Shown: in pieces, positions 24,027-33,066 of the stretch
How the letters are laid out: every line of letters starts with the position of its first letter
Position numbering within the stretch: the stretch's first letter is position 1
NCBI GenBank assembly: GCA_002070105.1
Contig: MWCQ01000023.1
Span: forward strand, 1-33,066
Length of the DNA stretch: 33,066 nt
Reading direction: 5' to 3'
Origin: Firmicutes bacterium ADurb.Bin193
GTDB lineage: Bacteria; Bacillota; Clostridia; Monoglobales; Firm-18
Translations under genes and position numbers: made by a program
The notes under the pieces: model-generated
Database searches by the model: none
Seen by the model: only the letters and a program-made list of their open reading frames with translations
What the model was told of the DNA's origin: nothing

Positions 24027-24160
24027 AACAATGCGTCCTTTCACAAAAATAAATCCTGTTTTCGTCCTGTCATTTTATCTTATTAAACGGCAGGAAAATA
24101 TATGTATTTCAATCAAATCGAATACACAAAGTCCAAAGAACAAAGCTCTGTATATACGAC

Positions 24161-24196
24161 AAAAACCGCCTAAACATAAGTGTTTAAGCGGCTTTT
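24161..24196 (-). terminator. Rho-independent terminator of tRNA-Thr
   Basis: An 11-base stem with one G-T pair (24166-24176 with 24181-24191) has a four-base loop and is followed on the minus strand by five T residues. It starts a few bases after the CCA end of the tRNA. Confidence 0.88.
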
Positions 24197-24198
24197 GG

Positions 24199-24274
24199 TG
24201 GAGCTGCCCAGCAGATTCGAACTGCCGACCTCTTCCTTACCAAGGAAGTGCTCTGCCTACTGAGCTAGGGCAGC
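24199..24274 (-). tRNA. tRNA-Thr (anticodon GGT)
   Basis: The 76-base minus-strand gene has acceptor arms GCTGCCC/GGGCAGC, a D arm with TAGCTCAGT-type sequence, and an anticodon stem CTTCC/GGAAG around loop TTGGTAA, giving anticodon GGT. The T arm has GTTCGAATC. The CCA end is encoded. It is a single gene with its own terminator, converging with no other gene and reading toward the DUF2334 gene. Confidence 0.95.
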
Positions 24275-24449
24275 GCATTGCACGCCGCAAAAATTATTAT
24301 AGATTAAACAGTAGGTTTTGTCAATATGTTTGATGTATTTTGTGGACTTATTTTGATCCAATAAAATTATGGAATTCCGAGAAAACTGGATTTTTAACGG
24401 ATTATGTGATATGATAATAGAGTACATTTTACGAGCGGAGGTGAACGGC

Positions 24450-24998
24450 ATGAAAAAAGGTGAGTATATTAACACCTATTGCGGTATTAAATTTTATGTT
24501 TTGGAGCCTGACCCCGAAAGCGTTAATGAAAGGGACATTGCGCATGCCCTCTCGCTTTTGTGCCGTGCGAACGGACACTGCAGGCACTTTTACTCCGTTG
24601 CGCAGCACAGTATAAACTGCTCCGTCGAAGCCGAAAAAAGGGGCTATACAAAGCGTGTTCAGTTAGCCTGCCTTGTGCATGACGGGTCGGAGGCTTATAT
24701 TGCCGATATAACCCGCCCTTTTAAGCGTATTCTTTCGCAATACCTTGAAATAGAAAAGAAAATTCAGTCCTGTGTTTTTGAAAGATTCGGACTTTGTGAC
24801 CTTTCGGAAGATGAGCGTAAGGCGGTTTCCGATGTTGATGACGCTCTTTTATATTATGAATTTGACGCAATGCACAATATTGAGATGTGGAGCGCCCCTC
24901 CGTTTATTGCCTCCGCGCCCGACTTTTCGCTTAGGGAAACGACGAAAGTGGAAGCGGAATTTTTACAAAGGCTTGAAAGCCTTTGCGGTGATTTGTGA
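24450..24998 (+). CDS. HD-domain phosphohydrolase (YfbR-like)
   Basis: The 182-residue protein has an HD metal-dependent phosphohydrolase domain: H53 in YSVAQHS, the paired H77-D78 in CLVHDGSEAYIADITRP, and an aspartate pair at 130-131 in VSDVDDALLYYEFD. This fits the YfbR-type 5'-deoxynucleotidases and similar HD enzymes; nucleotide hydrolysis is likely but the substrate is not shown. I chose the ATG at 24450 because GGAGGTG lies about 7 bases upstream; the longer frame from 24369 lacks a ribosome-binding site. It stands alone between tRNA-Thr and lgt and converges with lgt. Confidence 0.85.
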   Translation: MKKGEYINTYCGIKFYVLEPDPESVNERDIAHALSLLCRANGHCRHFYSVAQHSINCSVEAEKRGYTKRVQLACLVHDGSEAYIADITRPFKRILSQYLEIEKKIQSCVFERFGLCDLSEDERKAVSDVDDALLYYEFDAMHNIEMWSAPPFIASAPDFSLRETTKVEAEFLQRLESLCGDL

Positions 24999-25019
24999 AA
25001 AACATTTATTCGGCGAAAT

Positions 25020-25050
25020 CGTAGGGGCGGACGACCCTGTCCACCCCTAC
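25020..25050 (+). repeat. REP-like palindrome with GTAG foot and closing CTAC
   Basis: GTAGGGGCGGAC (25021-25032) pairs with GTCCACCCCTAC (25039-25050) with one weak pair, around a six-base loop. It has the same foot and first arm bases as the copy at 20019-20045, but with a longer stem. It lies in the gap between the converging HD and lgt genes. Confidence 0.65.
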
Positions 25051-25062
25051 AACCACAAAAAT

Positions 25063-25081
25063 GCCCTCCTAAACGGAGGGC
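25063..25081. terminator. Bidirectional terminator overlapping the lgt 3' end
   Basis: GCCCTCC (25063-25069) pairs with GGAGGGC (25075-25081) around a five-base loop. The plus side continues TCTTCTTCTTTTTT and the minus side ATTTTTG. It covers the last codons of lgt and serves both converging genes. Confidence 0.8.
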
Positions 25082-25881
25082 TCTTCTTCTTTTTTCAGTT
25101 TTTTTCTTTTTATTGCGATTATAAAAAGTGCCGCTATGGCTGTTAAAGCCGCCACAATCTGAGAAATCTTGAAGGTTGCGGAGTATGGAAGCGAATCCGC
25201 CCTAAGCTGTTCTATCCATGCCCTCCCTATGCCGTACCATGCAACATAAAGCAGGAATATCTCGCCTTCGAATTTCTTTTTCGTCCTGTAAAGGTAAAGA
25301 CCTATAAAGCCTATAATGTTCCAGAGGCTTTCATATAAAAATGTCGGGTGAACGCTTATTAAGCTGTTCATTTCATTATTAAAAACCTCCATACGCCACG
25401 GCACTCTTGTTTGGATTCCGTACGCCTCGGCGTTTACGAAATTGCCCCACCTTCCTACTGCCTGTCCGATTAAAAAGCCGAACGCCCCTACATCAAACAT
25501 CTTTTGATAGTCCATTTTTTTTATCCTGCAATAAATATACCCTGCCGCCGTACCGCCGATAATACCGCCGTAAATCGCAAGCCCGCCGCCGCGGAAATTA
25601 AGTATCTCAAGCGGTTTTTGCGCATAATAAGACCAGTTCCAAAACACAAAATAAAGCCTTGCGCATATAATCCCTACGGGAATCGCCACAATAGCGGTAT
25701 CGACAACGCTGTCCTTGGGAAGTCCCGCGCGCCGCGCCTCATAGATTCCGAAAACAATCGCAAGTAAAATCCCTGCTACGATTATCAGACCGTACCAATA
25801 AACCTCTCTCGTCCCGATCGAAAAGGCAACCCTGTTTAACTTCAGATAAATTCCGAGACCGGGGAAATTAACCGTATTCAC
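25069..25881 (-). CDS. lgt: Prolipoprotein diacylglyceryl transferase
   Basis: Lgt transfers a diacylglyceryl group from phosphatidylglycerol to the lipobox cysteine of prelipoproteins in the cytoplasmic membrane. The 270-residue protein has about seven membrane segments and the Lgt signature GRWGNFVNAEAYG at about 143-155, with the essential arginine at 144. It also has GGGLAIYGGIIGG and HPTFLYESLWN. The C-terminus is basic and cytoplasmic (IAIKRKKLKKEEE). The start is GTG at 25881 behind GGGAGGTG. It lies 24 bases after birA and is the last gene of the minus-strand run from proS. Confidence 0.95.
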   Translation of the reverse strand: MNTVNFPGLGIYLKLNRVAFSIGTREVYWYGLIIVAGILLAIVFGIYEARRAGLPKDSVVDTAIVAIPVGIICARLYFVFWNWSYYAQKPLEILNFRGGGLAIYGGIIGGTAAGYIYCRIKKMDYQKMFDVGAFGFLIGQAVGRWGNFVNAEAYGIQTRVPWRMEVFNNEMNSLISVHPTFLYESLWNIIGFIGLYLYRTKKKFEGEIFLLYVAWYGIGRAWIEQLRADSLPYSATFKISQIVAALTAIAALFIIAIKRKKLKKEEEPSV

Positions 25882-25905
25882 TATTATCGTACACCTCCCT
25901 CAAAT

Positions 25906-26586
25906 TTATGCTCTTATGCTTACCTCGCCAGAATTCACGGTTATATACCCGCCGTCCTTCAAAACCACAAGGCGGCCGCTCTCATCAAGGTCAACCGCCT
26001 TTGCGGTATATTCGCCGCTTTCTTTTATTACCCTTACCCGTTTTCCGAGGGTTATGCAGTTTTGTCTGTAATATGACATAACCTCATGCTTAGGGGCATT
26101 TTCCGCAAGGCGCGATAAAATGTCGTTCATTATTCCCTCGCCGTCGGGCATTTTACCCGTAAGGGCAAAGACGGACGAGGCGTCGGACAGACCGTTTTCC
26201 GTAAAATAGCTTTGGGGCGCCGCAAGGTTAATGCCGATCCCCAAAACAACGCTTTTGCCCGACGACTCCGCAAGAATCCCGCATATTTTTTTGCCCTTTG
26301 ACAGAATATCGTTGGACCACTTTATCGCACACTCCGTATGCTTTGAAAGGGCGGCGCAGACCGCCGCCGCCGCTCGTATGGGAATAAAAAGCCTGTCGGA
26401 AACCTCCTGTGCCTCAAGCACAACACTAAAATAAAGACCGCCCTCGGGCGAGGAAAAAATGCGCCCGTTCCTCCCCTTGCCGGCGCTCTGGCGCTTTGCA
26501 ACCGCAACGGTGCCGCAAGGGGCATTCATCGTTTTTAGGACATCGTTTGTGGAGGTTACATCCTCAAACCGCAGTATATTATACAT
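25906..26586 (-). CDS. birA: Biotin--[acetyl-CoA-carboxylase] ligase, monofunctional
   Basis: The enzyme makes biotinyl-AMP and attaches biotin to the carrier protein of acetyl-CoA carboxylase or similar enzymes. The 226-residue protein has the biotinyl-adenylate loop GKGRNG at 36-41, KWSND at 89-93, the catalytic lysine region KKICGILAES around Lys-100, and VLGIGINLA, then a small C-terminal SH3-like domain. There is no N-terminal helix-turn-helix, so it cannot be the bifunctional repressor form. The ATG at 26586 overlaps the proS stop as TGATG, so the two are coupled; a longer frame inside proS is not used. Confidence 0.93.
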   Translation of the reverse strand: MYNILRFEDVTSTNDVLKTMNAPCGTVAVAKRQSAGKGRNGRIFSSPEGGLYFSVVLEAQEVSDRLFIPIRAAAAVCAALSKHTECAIKWSNDILSKGKKICGILAESSGKSVVLGIGINLAAPQSYFTENGLSDASSVFALTGKMPDGEGIMNDILSRLAENAPKHEVMSYYRQNCITLGKRVRVIKESGEYTAKAVDLDESGRLVVLKDGGYITVNSGEVSIRA

Positions 26587-28019
26587 CAGTACGCCTTGCC
26601 CCAGAAAACAAGACTTTCGGCTTTTTCGCCGCAGCAGACGCATTTGTCCGAAAGCATCTCCTGCTCAAAGGGGATACAGCGTGACGAAAGACCCGTTGTT
26701 TCTTTGATTTTTTCCTCGCACTCTCTTTTGCCGCACCACATCGCCCTGAAAAAGCCCGTCTTTTCGTCGGCCGCACGGCAAAGGGATTCAAAATCCGTTA
26801 TATTGGTTATGCTTTTGTCAAGATGTTCTTTTGCACGCTTTAACATATCGCTTTGAATTGTATCAAGAAGGCTTTTTACCTCGTTTTCTATATTGTCAAG
26901 TGATACGATTGTTTTCTCCCTTGTGTCGCGCCTTACCAAAACCGCCTGGTTATTTTCGATATCCTTGGGTCCTATCTCAAGGCGAAGGGGAATACCCATC
27001 ATCTCATGCTCCGAAAACTTCCAGCCGGGCATTTTGTCGCTGTCGTCAAGTTTTACGCGAAAGTCCGAAAGCCTGTTTTTGAGCTCCGCCGCTTTTTCGA
27101 GGACACCCTCCTTGTGCATGGCTATGGGAATTATAACAAGCTGAGCAGGCGCAATAACGGGCGGCAGGGACAGACCGCTGTCGTCGCCGTGCACCATAAT
27201 CACCGCGCCAATAAGGCGGGTCGAAACGCCCCACGAGGTTTGGTGGACATACTGAAGTTTGTTGTCCCTGTCGGTATACTGTATGCCGAACGCCTTTGCA
27301 AAGCCGTCTCCGAAGTAGTGCGAGGTTCCCGACTGGAGCGCCTTGCCGTCGTGCATAAGGCTTTCTATCGTATAGGTTTCAACCGCACCCGCAAATTTCT
27401 CTTTATCGGTTTTCCTGCCCTTTACAACGGGTATCGCAAGCGCCTCCTCGCAAAACGCCGCATAGACATTAAGCATCCTTATCGTTTCCTCCCGCGCGTC
27501 CTCCATTGTTGCGTGGGCGGTATGACCCTCCTGCCACAAAAACTCCAGTGAACGCAGGAAGGGGCGGGTCGTTTTCTCCCACCTTACAACGCTGCACCAC
27601 TGGTTATACAGCTTGGGCAGGTCGCGGTAGGAGTGTACGATGTTGGCATAATGCTCACAAAACAGGGTTTCGGAGGTCGGGCGGACGCAAAGCCGCTCGG
27701 CAAGCTTTTCCGAGCCGCCGTAAGTAACCCACGCCACCTCGGGGGCAAAGCCCTCGACATGCTCCTTCTCCTTTTGCAGCAGGCTTTCGGGTATGAACAG
27801 CGGCATATATACATTTTCATGCCCTGTCGCCTTAAAACGCGCATCAAGATTTTTTTGGATATTTTCCCATATAGCATAGCCGTTGGGGCGTATTACCATA
27901 CACCCTTTTACGCTCGAATAATCGATAAGCTCCGCCTTCTTCACTATATCGGTGTACCATTTCGCAAAATCCTCATCACGCGATGTAATCTCTTCTACAA
28001 ACTTTTTTTGCCGGTCCAT
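26586..28019 (-). CDS. proS: Prolyl-tRNA synthetase, type 3 (archaeal/eukaryal-like)
   Basis: Charges tRNA-Pro with proline. At 477 residues it lacks the editing insertion of the common bacterial form and has the eukaryal/archaeal layout. The class-II core has [35 protein letters not shown] and [22 protein letters not shown]; an anticodon-binding domain and a C-terminal zinc-like domain with cysteines ([11 protein letters not shown], then [15 protein letters not shown]) follow. ATG 28019 is preferred over the in-frame TTG 9 bases upstream because GGAAAGGG lies about 10 bases before it. A promoter overlaps the end of uvrA. It is coupled to birA. Confidence 0.95.
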   Translation of the reverse strand: MDRQKKFVEEITSRDEDFAKWYTDIVKKAELIDYSSVKGCMVIRPNGYAIWENIQKNLDARFKATGHENVYMPLFIPESLLQKEKEHVEGFAPEVAWVTYGGSEKLAERLCVRPTSETLFCEHYANIVHSYRDLPKLYNQWCSVVRWEKTTRPFLRSLEFLWQEGHTAHATMEDAREETIRMLNVYAAFCEEALAIPVVKGRKTDKEKFAGAVETYTIESLMHDGKALQSGTSHYFGDGFAKAFGIQYTDRDNKLQYVHQTSWGVSTRLIGAVIMVHGDDSGLSLPPVIAPAQLVIIPIAMHKEGVLEKAAELKNRLSDFRVKLDDSDKMPGWKFSEHEMMGIPLRLEIGPKDIENNQAVLVRRDTREKTIVSLDNIENEVKSLLDTIQSDMLKRAKEHLDKSITNITDFESLCRAADEKTGFFRAMWCGKRECEEKIKETTGLSSRCIPFEQEMLSDKCVCCGEKAESLVFWGKAY

Positions 28020-28059
28020 ATAAATCAAGCCCTTTCCTGATTAAATCACATTATCTGTA

Positions 28060-28088
28060 ATTTTATTATATCCGCCTTTTGTTGTCAA
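28060..28088 (-). promoter_or_regulatory. Probable proS promoter overlapping the uvrA 3' end
   Basis: On the minus strand TTGACA (28088-28083), a 17-base spacer, then TAAAAT (28065-28060). It lies within the last codons of uvrA and just past its stop. This would let proS-birA-lgt be transcribed independently of the repair genes. Confidence 0.65.
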
Positions 28089-30903
28089 GGCAATCCTTCA
28101 AATATTGACCCGTGTATGAGCTTTTGTGCTTTGCAACCTCCTCGGGCGTTCCCGACACGATGACGAATCCGCCCTTGTCGCCGCCCTCGGGACCGAGGTC
28201 AATAACATAATCCGCAGTTTTAATGACATCCAAATTGTGCTCTATTATTACAACGGTGTTGCCCCCGTCCACAAGCCTTTGCAGTACATCAATAAGACGG
28301 TGGACATCGTACATGTGAAGCCCCGTGGTAGGCTCGTCAAGTATATAAATCGTCCTGCCCGTACTTCGTTTGGAAAGCTCCGTCGCAAGTTTAACCCTTT
28401 GCGCCTCGCCGCCCGACAGAGTTGTCGAGGGCTGACCTATCTTTATATATCCGAGCCCAACCTCATACAGGGTCTGAAGCTTCTTTTGTATTCTCGGCAC
28501 ATTCTCGAAGAATGAGAGCCCTTCCTCAACCGTCATATTCAAAACCTGGTCAATGTTCTTTCCTTTATAATGTACCTCAAGCGTTTCGCGGTTATATCTC
28601 TTGCCCTTGCAAACCTCACAGGGTACATATACATCGGGCAAAAAGTGCATTTCAATTTTTATAATTCCGTCGCCTTCGCAGGCCTCGCACCTTCCGCCCT
28701 TTACATTAAAGCTGAATCTTCCCGCCTTGTAGCCCCTCAGCTTTGCCTCGTTTGTCGAGGCATACAGCTCTCTTATCTCCCCGAAAAGTCCCGTGTAGGT
28801 TGCGGGATTTGAGCGGGGCGTGCGCCCTATGGGTGACTGGTCGATGTTGATTACCTTGTCAAGGTGGTCTACGCCGACTATGTCGTCATGCCTGCCCGCC
28901 TTCTTTTTTGCGCCGTTAAGTTCCGACGCAAGGCGTTTGTAAAGTATCTCGTTTATTAGCGAGGACTTTCCGCTTCCCGAAACGCCCGTTACGCAGCACA
29001 TTGTTCCGAGGGGTATGCTGACATCTATGTTTTTAAGATTGTTCTCGCGCGCGCCGATGATTTTAAGTCTTTGTCCGTTCCCCTTGTGTCGTTTTTCGGG
29101 CACCTCTATCCTCTTTTTCCCGCTTAAATAAAGGCCGGTTTGTGAAATTTCACATTTTTTTATGTCCTCGACTCCGCCCTGCGCTATAATGTAACCGCCG
29201 TGCACACCCGCCCCCGGACCTATGTCTATTATGTGGTCGGCGGCGTACATAGTTTCCTCGTCATGCTCCACAACTATAAGCGTGTTGCCAAGGTCGCGAA
29301 GTCGCCTTAGGGTTGACAAAAGCTTTGCGTTGTCACGCTGATGAAGCCCAATGCTCGGCTCGTCAAGTATATACAAAACGCCCATTAAGGATGAGCCTAT
29401 TTGTGTTGCAAGGCGAATCCTCTGCGCCTCTCCGCCCGAAAGCGTGCCCGCAGGGCGGGAGAGGGTCAGGTATTCAAGCCCCACATTTTCCAAAAAGCCC
29501 AACCGTTCGTTTATCTCCTTTAGAATCCTCTCGGCGATTGTCTTTTCTTTTTGGGTAAGCTTAAGGTTTCTAAAAAACTCCCTTACCTCCGAAACGGGGA
29601 GGTGGGTTATACTATCAATGTTCTTACCCCCTACCGTTACCGCAAGGACCTCCTTTTTAAGCCTTGCTCCGCCGCACTCCGGACAGGGAGTTGCCGTCAT
29701 AAGGCTTTCAAGCTCGGCACGCATCCAGTCGGAGGTCGTTTCCCTGTGCCTTCTTTCAAGATTGTTTATAACACCCTCAAAAGCCGAAAAATATGTCCCC
29801 TTACCGAATGAGCGGTCGTATGAAAACCTGATTTTCTTCCCGTTAGTGCCGTATAACAAAACATCTACAGCTTCCTTCGGAAGATCCTTTACGGGGGTAT
29901 CGAGGCTGAAGCCGTAGTGCTCCGCAAGACCCTTGAAATACATCGAGCTCATTGTATCGTCCGTGGCGCTGTTCCACCCGCTTGTGCAAATCGCACCCTG
30001 ATTTAAGGACTTTGTTTTGTCGGGGATAACAAGGTCGACATCTATCTTAAGCTGAAAGCCCAGGCCCGTACATTGCGGGCAGGCGCCGTAAGGGTTGTTA
30101 AACGAAAACATTCGGGGGGTAAGCTCCTCCATGCTTATTCCGCAGTCGTGGCAGGCGTAATCCTGACTGAATATAAGCTCCTCACCCGTCTGGACAAGCT
30201 CAACTATAACAAGCCCGCCCGTCTGGTGCATTGCCGTTTCAAGCGAGTCGGTAAGCCTTGCTTTTATGTCGGGCTTTACGATAAGCCGGTCTATTACAAG
30301 CTCTATGTTGTGTTTTTTGGTTTTTTCAAGGTTTATTTCCTCCGAAACCTCATACATAATCCCGTCTACACGCACGCGAACATATCCGCTTTTTTTGGCG
30401 TCCTCGAAAATCTTTGTATGCTCACCCTTCTTCCCCCGCACAACCGGAGCAAGAACCTGAAGCCTTGTGCCTTCGGGTAAGGACAACACTCTGTCAACAA
30501 TCTGGTCTATGGTCTGTTGGCTTATCTCTTTGCCGCAGTTGGGGCAGTGCGGATGACCCACCCTCGCATACAAAAGGCGAAGATAATCATAAATTTCCGT
30601 AACAGTCCCCACCGTTGAGCGGGGGTTTTTGCTGGTCGTTTTCTGGTCTATGGATATGGCGGGAGAAAGCCCCTCGATATAGTCCAAATCGGGCTTGTTC
30701 ATCTGACCCAAAAACTGCCGCGCGTAGGACGACAGCGACTCCATATACCGTCTTTGCCCCTCGGCATATATTGTATCAAAGGCAAGCGACGACTTTCCCG
30801 AACCCGAAAGCCCCGTTATAACCACAAGTTTGTCGCGGGGGATTTCAACATCAATATTTTTAAGATTATGTTCCCTCGCACCCTTTATAAGTATCTTATC
30901 CAT
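28066..30903 (-). CDS. uvrA: Excinuclease ABC subunit A
   Basis: UvrA is the dimeric ABC-type ATPase that finds DNA lesions and loads UvrB in nucleotide excision repair. The 945-residue protein has two ABC modules: Walker [10 protein letters not shown] at 31-39 with signature LSGGEAQR, and a second GVSGSGKSS with a second LSGGEAQR. Zinc modules are present: [17 protein letters not shown] with CPQCTGLGF, and CEACEGDG with CEVCKGKRY. All appear intact and the length is normal. The ATG follows uvrB by 33 bases on the same strand, the usual uvrB-uvrA operon order. Confidence 0.98.
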   Translation of the reverse strand: MDKILIKGAREHNLKNIDVEIPRDKLVVITGLSGSGKSSLAFDTIYAEGQRRYMESLSSYARQFLGQMNKPDLDYIEGLSPAISIDQKTTSKNPRSTVGTVTEIYDYLRLLYARVGHPHCPNCGKEISQQTIDQIVDRVLSLPEGTRLQVLAPVVRGKKGEHTKIFEDAKKSGYVRVRVDGIMYEVSEEINLEKTKKHNIELVIDRLIVKPDIKARLTDSLETAMHQTGGLVIVELVQTGEELIFSQDYACHDCGISMEELTPRMFSFNNPYGACPQCTGLGFQLKIDVDLVIPDKTKSLNQGAICTSGWNSATDDTMSSMYFKGLAEHYGFSLDTPVKDLPKEAVDVLLYGTNGKKIRFSYDRSFGKGTYFSAFEGVINNLERRHRETTSDWMRAELESLMTATPCPECGGARLKKEVLAVTVGGKNIDSITHLPVSEVREFFRNLKLTQKEKTIAERILKEINERLGFLENVGLEYLTLSRPAGTLSGGEAQRIRLATQIGSSLMGVLYILDEPSIGLHQRDNAKLLSTLRRLRDLGNTLIVVEHDEETMYAADHIIDIGPGAGVHGGYIIAQGGVEDIKKCEISQTGLYLSGKKRIEVPEKRHKGNGQRLKIIGARENNLKNIDVSIPLGTMCCVTGVSGSGKSSLINEILYKRLASELNGAKKKAGRHDDIVGVDHLDKVINIDQSPIGRTPRSNPATYTGLFGEIRELYASTNEAKLRGYKAGRFSFNVKGGRCEACEGDGIIKIEMHFLPDVYVPCEVCKGKRYNRETLEVHYKGKNIDQVLNMTVEEGLSFFENVPRIQKKLQTLYEVGLGYIKIGQPSTTLSGGEAQRVKLATELSKRSTGRTIYILDEPTTGLHMYDVHRLIDVLQRLVDGGNTVVIIEHNLDVIKTADYVIDLGPEGGDKGGFVIVSGTPEEVAKHKSSYTGQYLKDCLDNKRRI

Positions 30904-30936
30904 GAAAAATATCTTCCCTTTCGCTAAATAGGCTTA

Positions 30937-32889
30937 TTAAATCTGCTTTTCAAGCTCTCGTATCCGGTCACGAAGCTGCGCCGCATACTCAAACCTTAAA
31001 TCATACGCCGCAAGCTTCATCTCGTCGGTAAGCTTTTCAATCTCACGCGCTATGTCGGAGACCTTCTTCGCCTTAACCTCCTGCGACTTATCCTGCTTCG
31101 TCGCCTCTATAACATCGCGCACCGCCTTTGTTATCGACCTGGGTGTAATGTTGTGCTCGGCGTTGTACTTTTTTTGTATCTCGCGGCGGCGGTTTGTTTC
31201 GTCTATCGCGCGCTCCATACTCCCCGTTATGCGGTCGGCATACATGATTACCCTTCCCTCGCTGTGCCTTGCTGCTCTCCCTATCGTCTGAATAAGGGAA
31301 GTTTCGCTTCGCAAAAAGCCCTCCTTATCCGCATCGAGTATCGCAACAAGGGATACCTCCGGCAGGTCAAGCCCCTCACGGAGAAGGTTAATACCGATAA
31401 GGACATCAAATACGCCCATGCGAAGGTCGCGTATTATCTCCATGCGCTCCAATGTATCCACATCGGAGTGCATATACCTCACCTTTACACCCATATCCTC
31501 AAAATAGCTTGTCAAATCCTCAGCCATTTTTTTTGTAAGCGTAGTTACGAGGACACGCTCACCCCGCTCCGCCGTAAGTCGTATTTCACCGTAAAGGTCA
31601 TCAATCTGACCCTTTACGGGGCGTACGATTACCTCGGGGTCGACAAGACCTGTGGGACGGATAACCTGCTCAACTATTTGGGTTGAGTTTTCCCTCTCAT
31701 ACGCCGACGGTGTTGCGCTTACATACAATACCCGATTTATGCGCGACTCAAACTCAGCAAAATTCAACGGTCTGTTGTCGTATGCGGAGGGCAGGCGAAA
31801 GCCGAAATCAACAAGCGTGTTCTTCCTCGCGCGGTCACCGTTGTACATTGCCCGAACCTGCGGAAGCGTGACATGCGATTCGTCTATGACAAGCAAAAAG
31901 TCGTCGGGGAAATAGTCCATAAGCGTATAGGGCGCGCTCCCCGCTTCCCGCCCGCTTATAATCCTCGAATAGTTTTCTATCCCCTGACAAAAACCGAGTT
32001 CCTGAAGCATTTCTATATCGTAGTTTGTGCGCTCCCTTATCCTTTGTTCCTCTAAAAACCTTCCGTTATCCCTGAAAAACTTCTCGCGCTCGGCAAGCTC
32101 CGCCTTTATTTCTTCTATTGCGCGCGCCATCTTTTCCTTTGTGGTTACATAGTGAGAATTCGGATAAACAGCCACATGATTTCGGGTTCCGATTATCTCG
32201 CCCGTCAAAACATTTATCTCGGTTATACGCTCTATTTCGTCCCCGAAAAACTCAACCCTGACCGCGCGCTCCGACTGACCCGCGGGGAAAATCTCGACAA
32301 CATCCCCTCTGACGCGGAATTTGCCCCGCACAAAATTTATGTCGTTCCGCTCGTACTGAATTTCAACCAGCCTTCGCAAAACCTCGTTCCTGTCATAGGT
32401 CATGCCGACCCGAAGCGATATTACAAGGTTTTTATAGTCGTCGGGGTCGCCAAGGCCGTAAATACAGCTTACGCTTGCGACTATTATTACATCCCGCCGC
32501 TCAAAAAGCGAAAATGTTGCGGAGTGGCGAAGCTTTTCTATCTCTTCGTTAATCGACGAATCCTTTTCTATATAAGTGTCGGTAGACGGAATATACGCCT
32601 CCGGCTGATAATAATCATAATAGCTTACAAAATACTCAACCGCATTGTTGGGGAAAAACTCCTTAAACTCGCTGCAAAGCTGGGCCGCGAGTGTTTTGTT
32701 GTGCGCTAAAACAAGAGTGGGCTTTTGAACCCGCTCTATTACATTGGCGATGGTAAAGGTCTTTCCGCTTCCAGTAACGCCGAGAAGCGTCTGACCCCTG
32801 TCCCCCCTTAATATTCCCTCGCTAAGTTTGTCGATTGCCGCGGGCTGATCACCCTGCGGTTTATAGTCCGATACAACCTTAAATTTCAT
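30937..32889 (-). CDS. uvrB: Excinuclease ABC subunit B
   Basis: UvrB verifies damage after UvrA delivery and recruits UvrC. The 650-residue protein has helicase-like motifs: Walker A GVTGSGKT at 37-44, the damage-probing beta-hairpin region [29 protein letters not shown], and [21 protein letters not shown]-terminal UvrC-binding coiled coil ends the protein ([19 protein letters not shown]). Nothing is missing. The ATG has AGGTGG upstream and a good promoter at 32915-32943. An insertion sequence begins about 30 bases upstream of the -35. Confidence 0.98.
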   Translation of the reverse strand: MKFKVVSDYKPQGDQPAAIDKLSEGILRGDRGQTLLGVTGSGKTFTIANVIERVQKPTLVLAHNKTLAAQLCSEFKEFFPNNAVEYFVSYYDYYQPEAYIPSTDTYIEKDSSINEEIEKLRHSATFSLFERRDVIIVASVSCIYGLGDPDDYKNLVISLRVGMTYDRNEVLRRLVEIQYERNDINFVRGKFRVRGDVVEIFPAGQSERAVRVEFFGDEIERITEINVLTGEIIGTRNHVAVYPNSHYVTTKEKMARAIEEIKAELAEREKFFRDNGRFLEEQRIRERTNYDIEMLQELGFCQGIENYSRIISGREAGSAPYTLMDYFPDDFLLVIDESHVTLPQVRAMYNGDRARKNTLVDFGFRLPSAYDNRPLNFAEFESRINRVLYVSATPSAYERENSTQIVEQVIRPTGLVDPEVIVRPVKGQIDDLYGEIRLTAERGERVLVTTLTKKMAEDLTSYFEDMGVKVRYMHSDVDTLERMEIIRDLRMGVFDVLIGINLLREGLDLPEVSLVAILDADKEGFLRSETSLIQTIGRAARHSEGRVIMYADRITGSMERAIDETNRRREIQKKYNAEHNITPRSITKAVRDVIEATKQDKSQEVKAKKVSDIAREIEKLTDEMKLAAYDLRFEYAAQLRDRIRELEKQI

Positions 32890-32914
32890 GGTTTTTCCAC
32901 CTGCCTATCTGCTT

Positions 32915-32943
32915 ATTATACCATACCCGATTACGGTTTGCAA
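32915..32943 (-). promoter_or_regulatory. Sigma-A type promoter of uvrB-uvrA
   Basis: On the minus strand TTGCAA (32943-32938), a 17-base spacer that contains TATGG just before the -10, then TATAAT (32920-32915), 26 bases before the uvrB ATG. I see no clear LexA box of the CGAAC-N4-GTTCG type in what remains upstream. Confidence 0.75.
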
Positions 32944-32972
32944 TAAATAAAAAAGCGTTTCGGTGCGTAGTG

Positions 32973-33066
32973 TGTAGGATTACAATTGATGTGTTACACC
33001 TGATAAAAAATAGTAGCGAATAGGGAAGCCAATGTGTTATAGTTGAGTTACTACACAAAACTTGCA
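32973..33066 (+). mobile_element. Left end of a second copy of the IS, truncated by the window
   Basis: TGTAGG at 32973-32978 starts a 28-base terminal repeat that matches, as a reverse complement, the IS end at 129-156 in 22 positions. The following bases to 33066 contain no open frame on either strand, which fits the leader upstream of a transposase. That would put this copy in the same orientation as the left one. Confidence 0.7.

Noticed and set aside
1-33066. CRISPR array, rRNA genes or a replication origin
   Set aside because: No regularly spaced direct repeats, no rRNA-like sequence and no cluster of DnaA boxes were seen.

Overview
The window looks like chromosomal DNA of an endospore-forming Firmicute, most likely a Clostridia/Oscillospirales-type organism. 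The evidence is a sleB-ypeB pair, an alpha/beta-type small acid-soluble spore protein (SASP), veg, whiA, a type-3 prolyl-tRNA synthetase and an anaerobic radical-SAM maturase. I cannot assign a genus. Both ends run into termini of the same insertion-sequence family, so the 33 kb segment is bracketed by IS copies and may be a contig that broke at them.

Layout, left to right. (1) 1-156: 3' end of an IS transposase and its terminal repeat, abutting dnaE. (2) 152-7096, minus strand: dnaE, whiA, a SASP gene, ypeB and sleB, covering replication, a cell-division/sporulation regulator and spore protection/germination. (3) 7097-8100: the sleB/veg divergent region, veg, its terminator and a MITE-like repeat. 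(4) 8075-10764, plus: argD-argF-GNAT operon behind a promoter that carries an ARG-box-like palindrome. (5) 10789-12068, minus: two overlapping half-length TauE/SafE genes and a flavodoxin. (6) 12219-17790, plus: yloU (Asp23)-fakA/yloV-recG, then a DUF486 membrane protein and a full-length TauE/SafE. (7) 17870-19961, minus: an AT-rich two-gene island. One gene encodes a tyrosine-recombinase-like protein with degenerate catalytic positions fused to an HNH nuclease; the other encodes an unrecognised 169-residue protein. (8) 20019-24274: palindromic repeats, a conserved 160-residue protein, a radical-SAM SPASM maturase behind a consensus promoter, mntP, a DUF2334 deacetylase-like protein and tRNA-Thr(GGT). 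(9) 24450-32943: an HD phosphohydrolase (plus), then lgt, birA, proS, uvrA and uvrB on the minus strand, in transcription order uvrB-uvrA-proS-birA-lgt. (10) 32973-33066: the start of a second IS copy.

Most genes are housekeeping and ordinary. The parts that stand out are four. First, the recombinase-fold/HNH island, which is the best candidate for an undescribed system. Second, a family of intergenic palindromes with a GTAG foot, like REP sequences mobilised by TnpA_REP/RAYT enzymes. Third, the bracketing IS copies, one of which supplies the dnaE stop codon. Fourth, the arginine operon with its candidate ArgR site and an associated acetyltransferase. All family calls were made by reading motifs; no database search was run.
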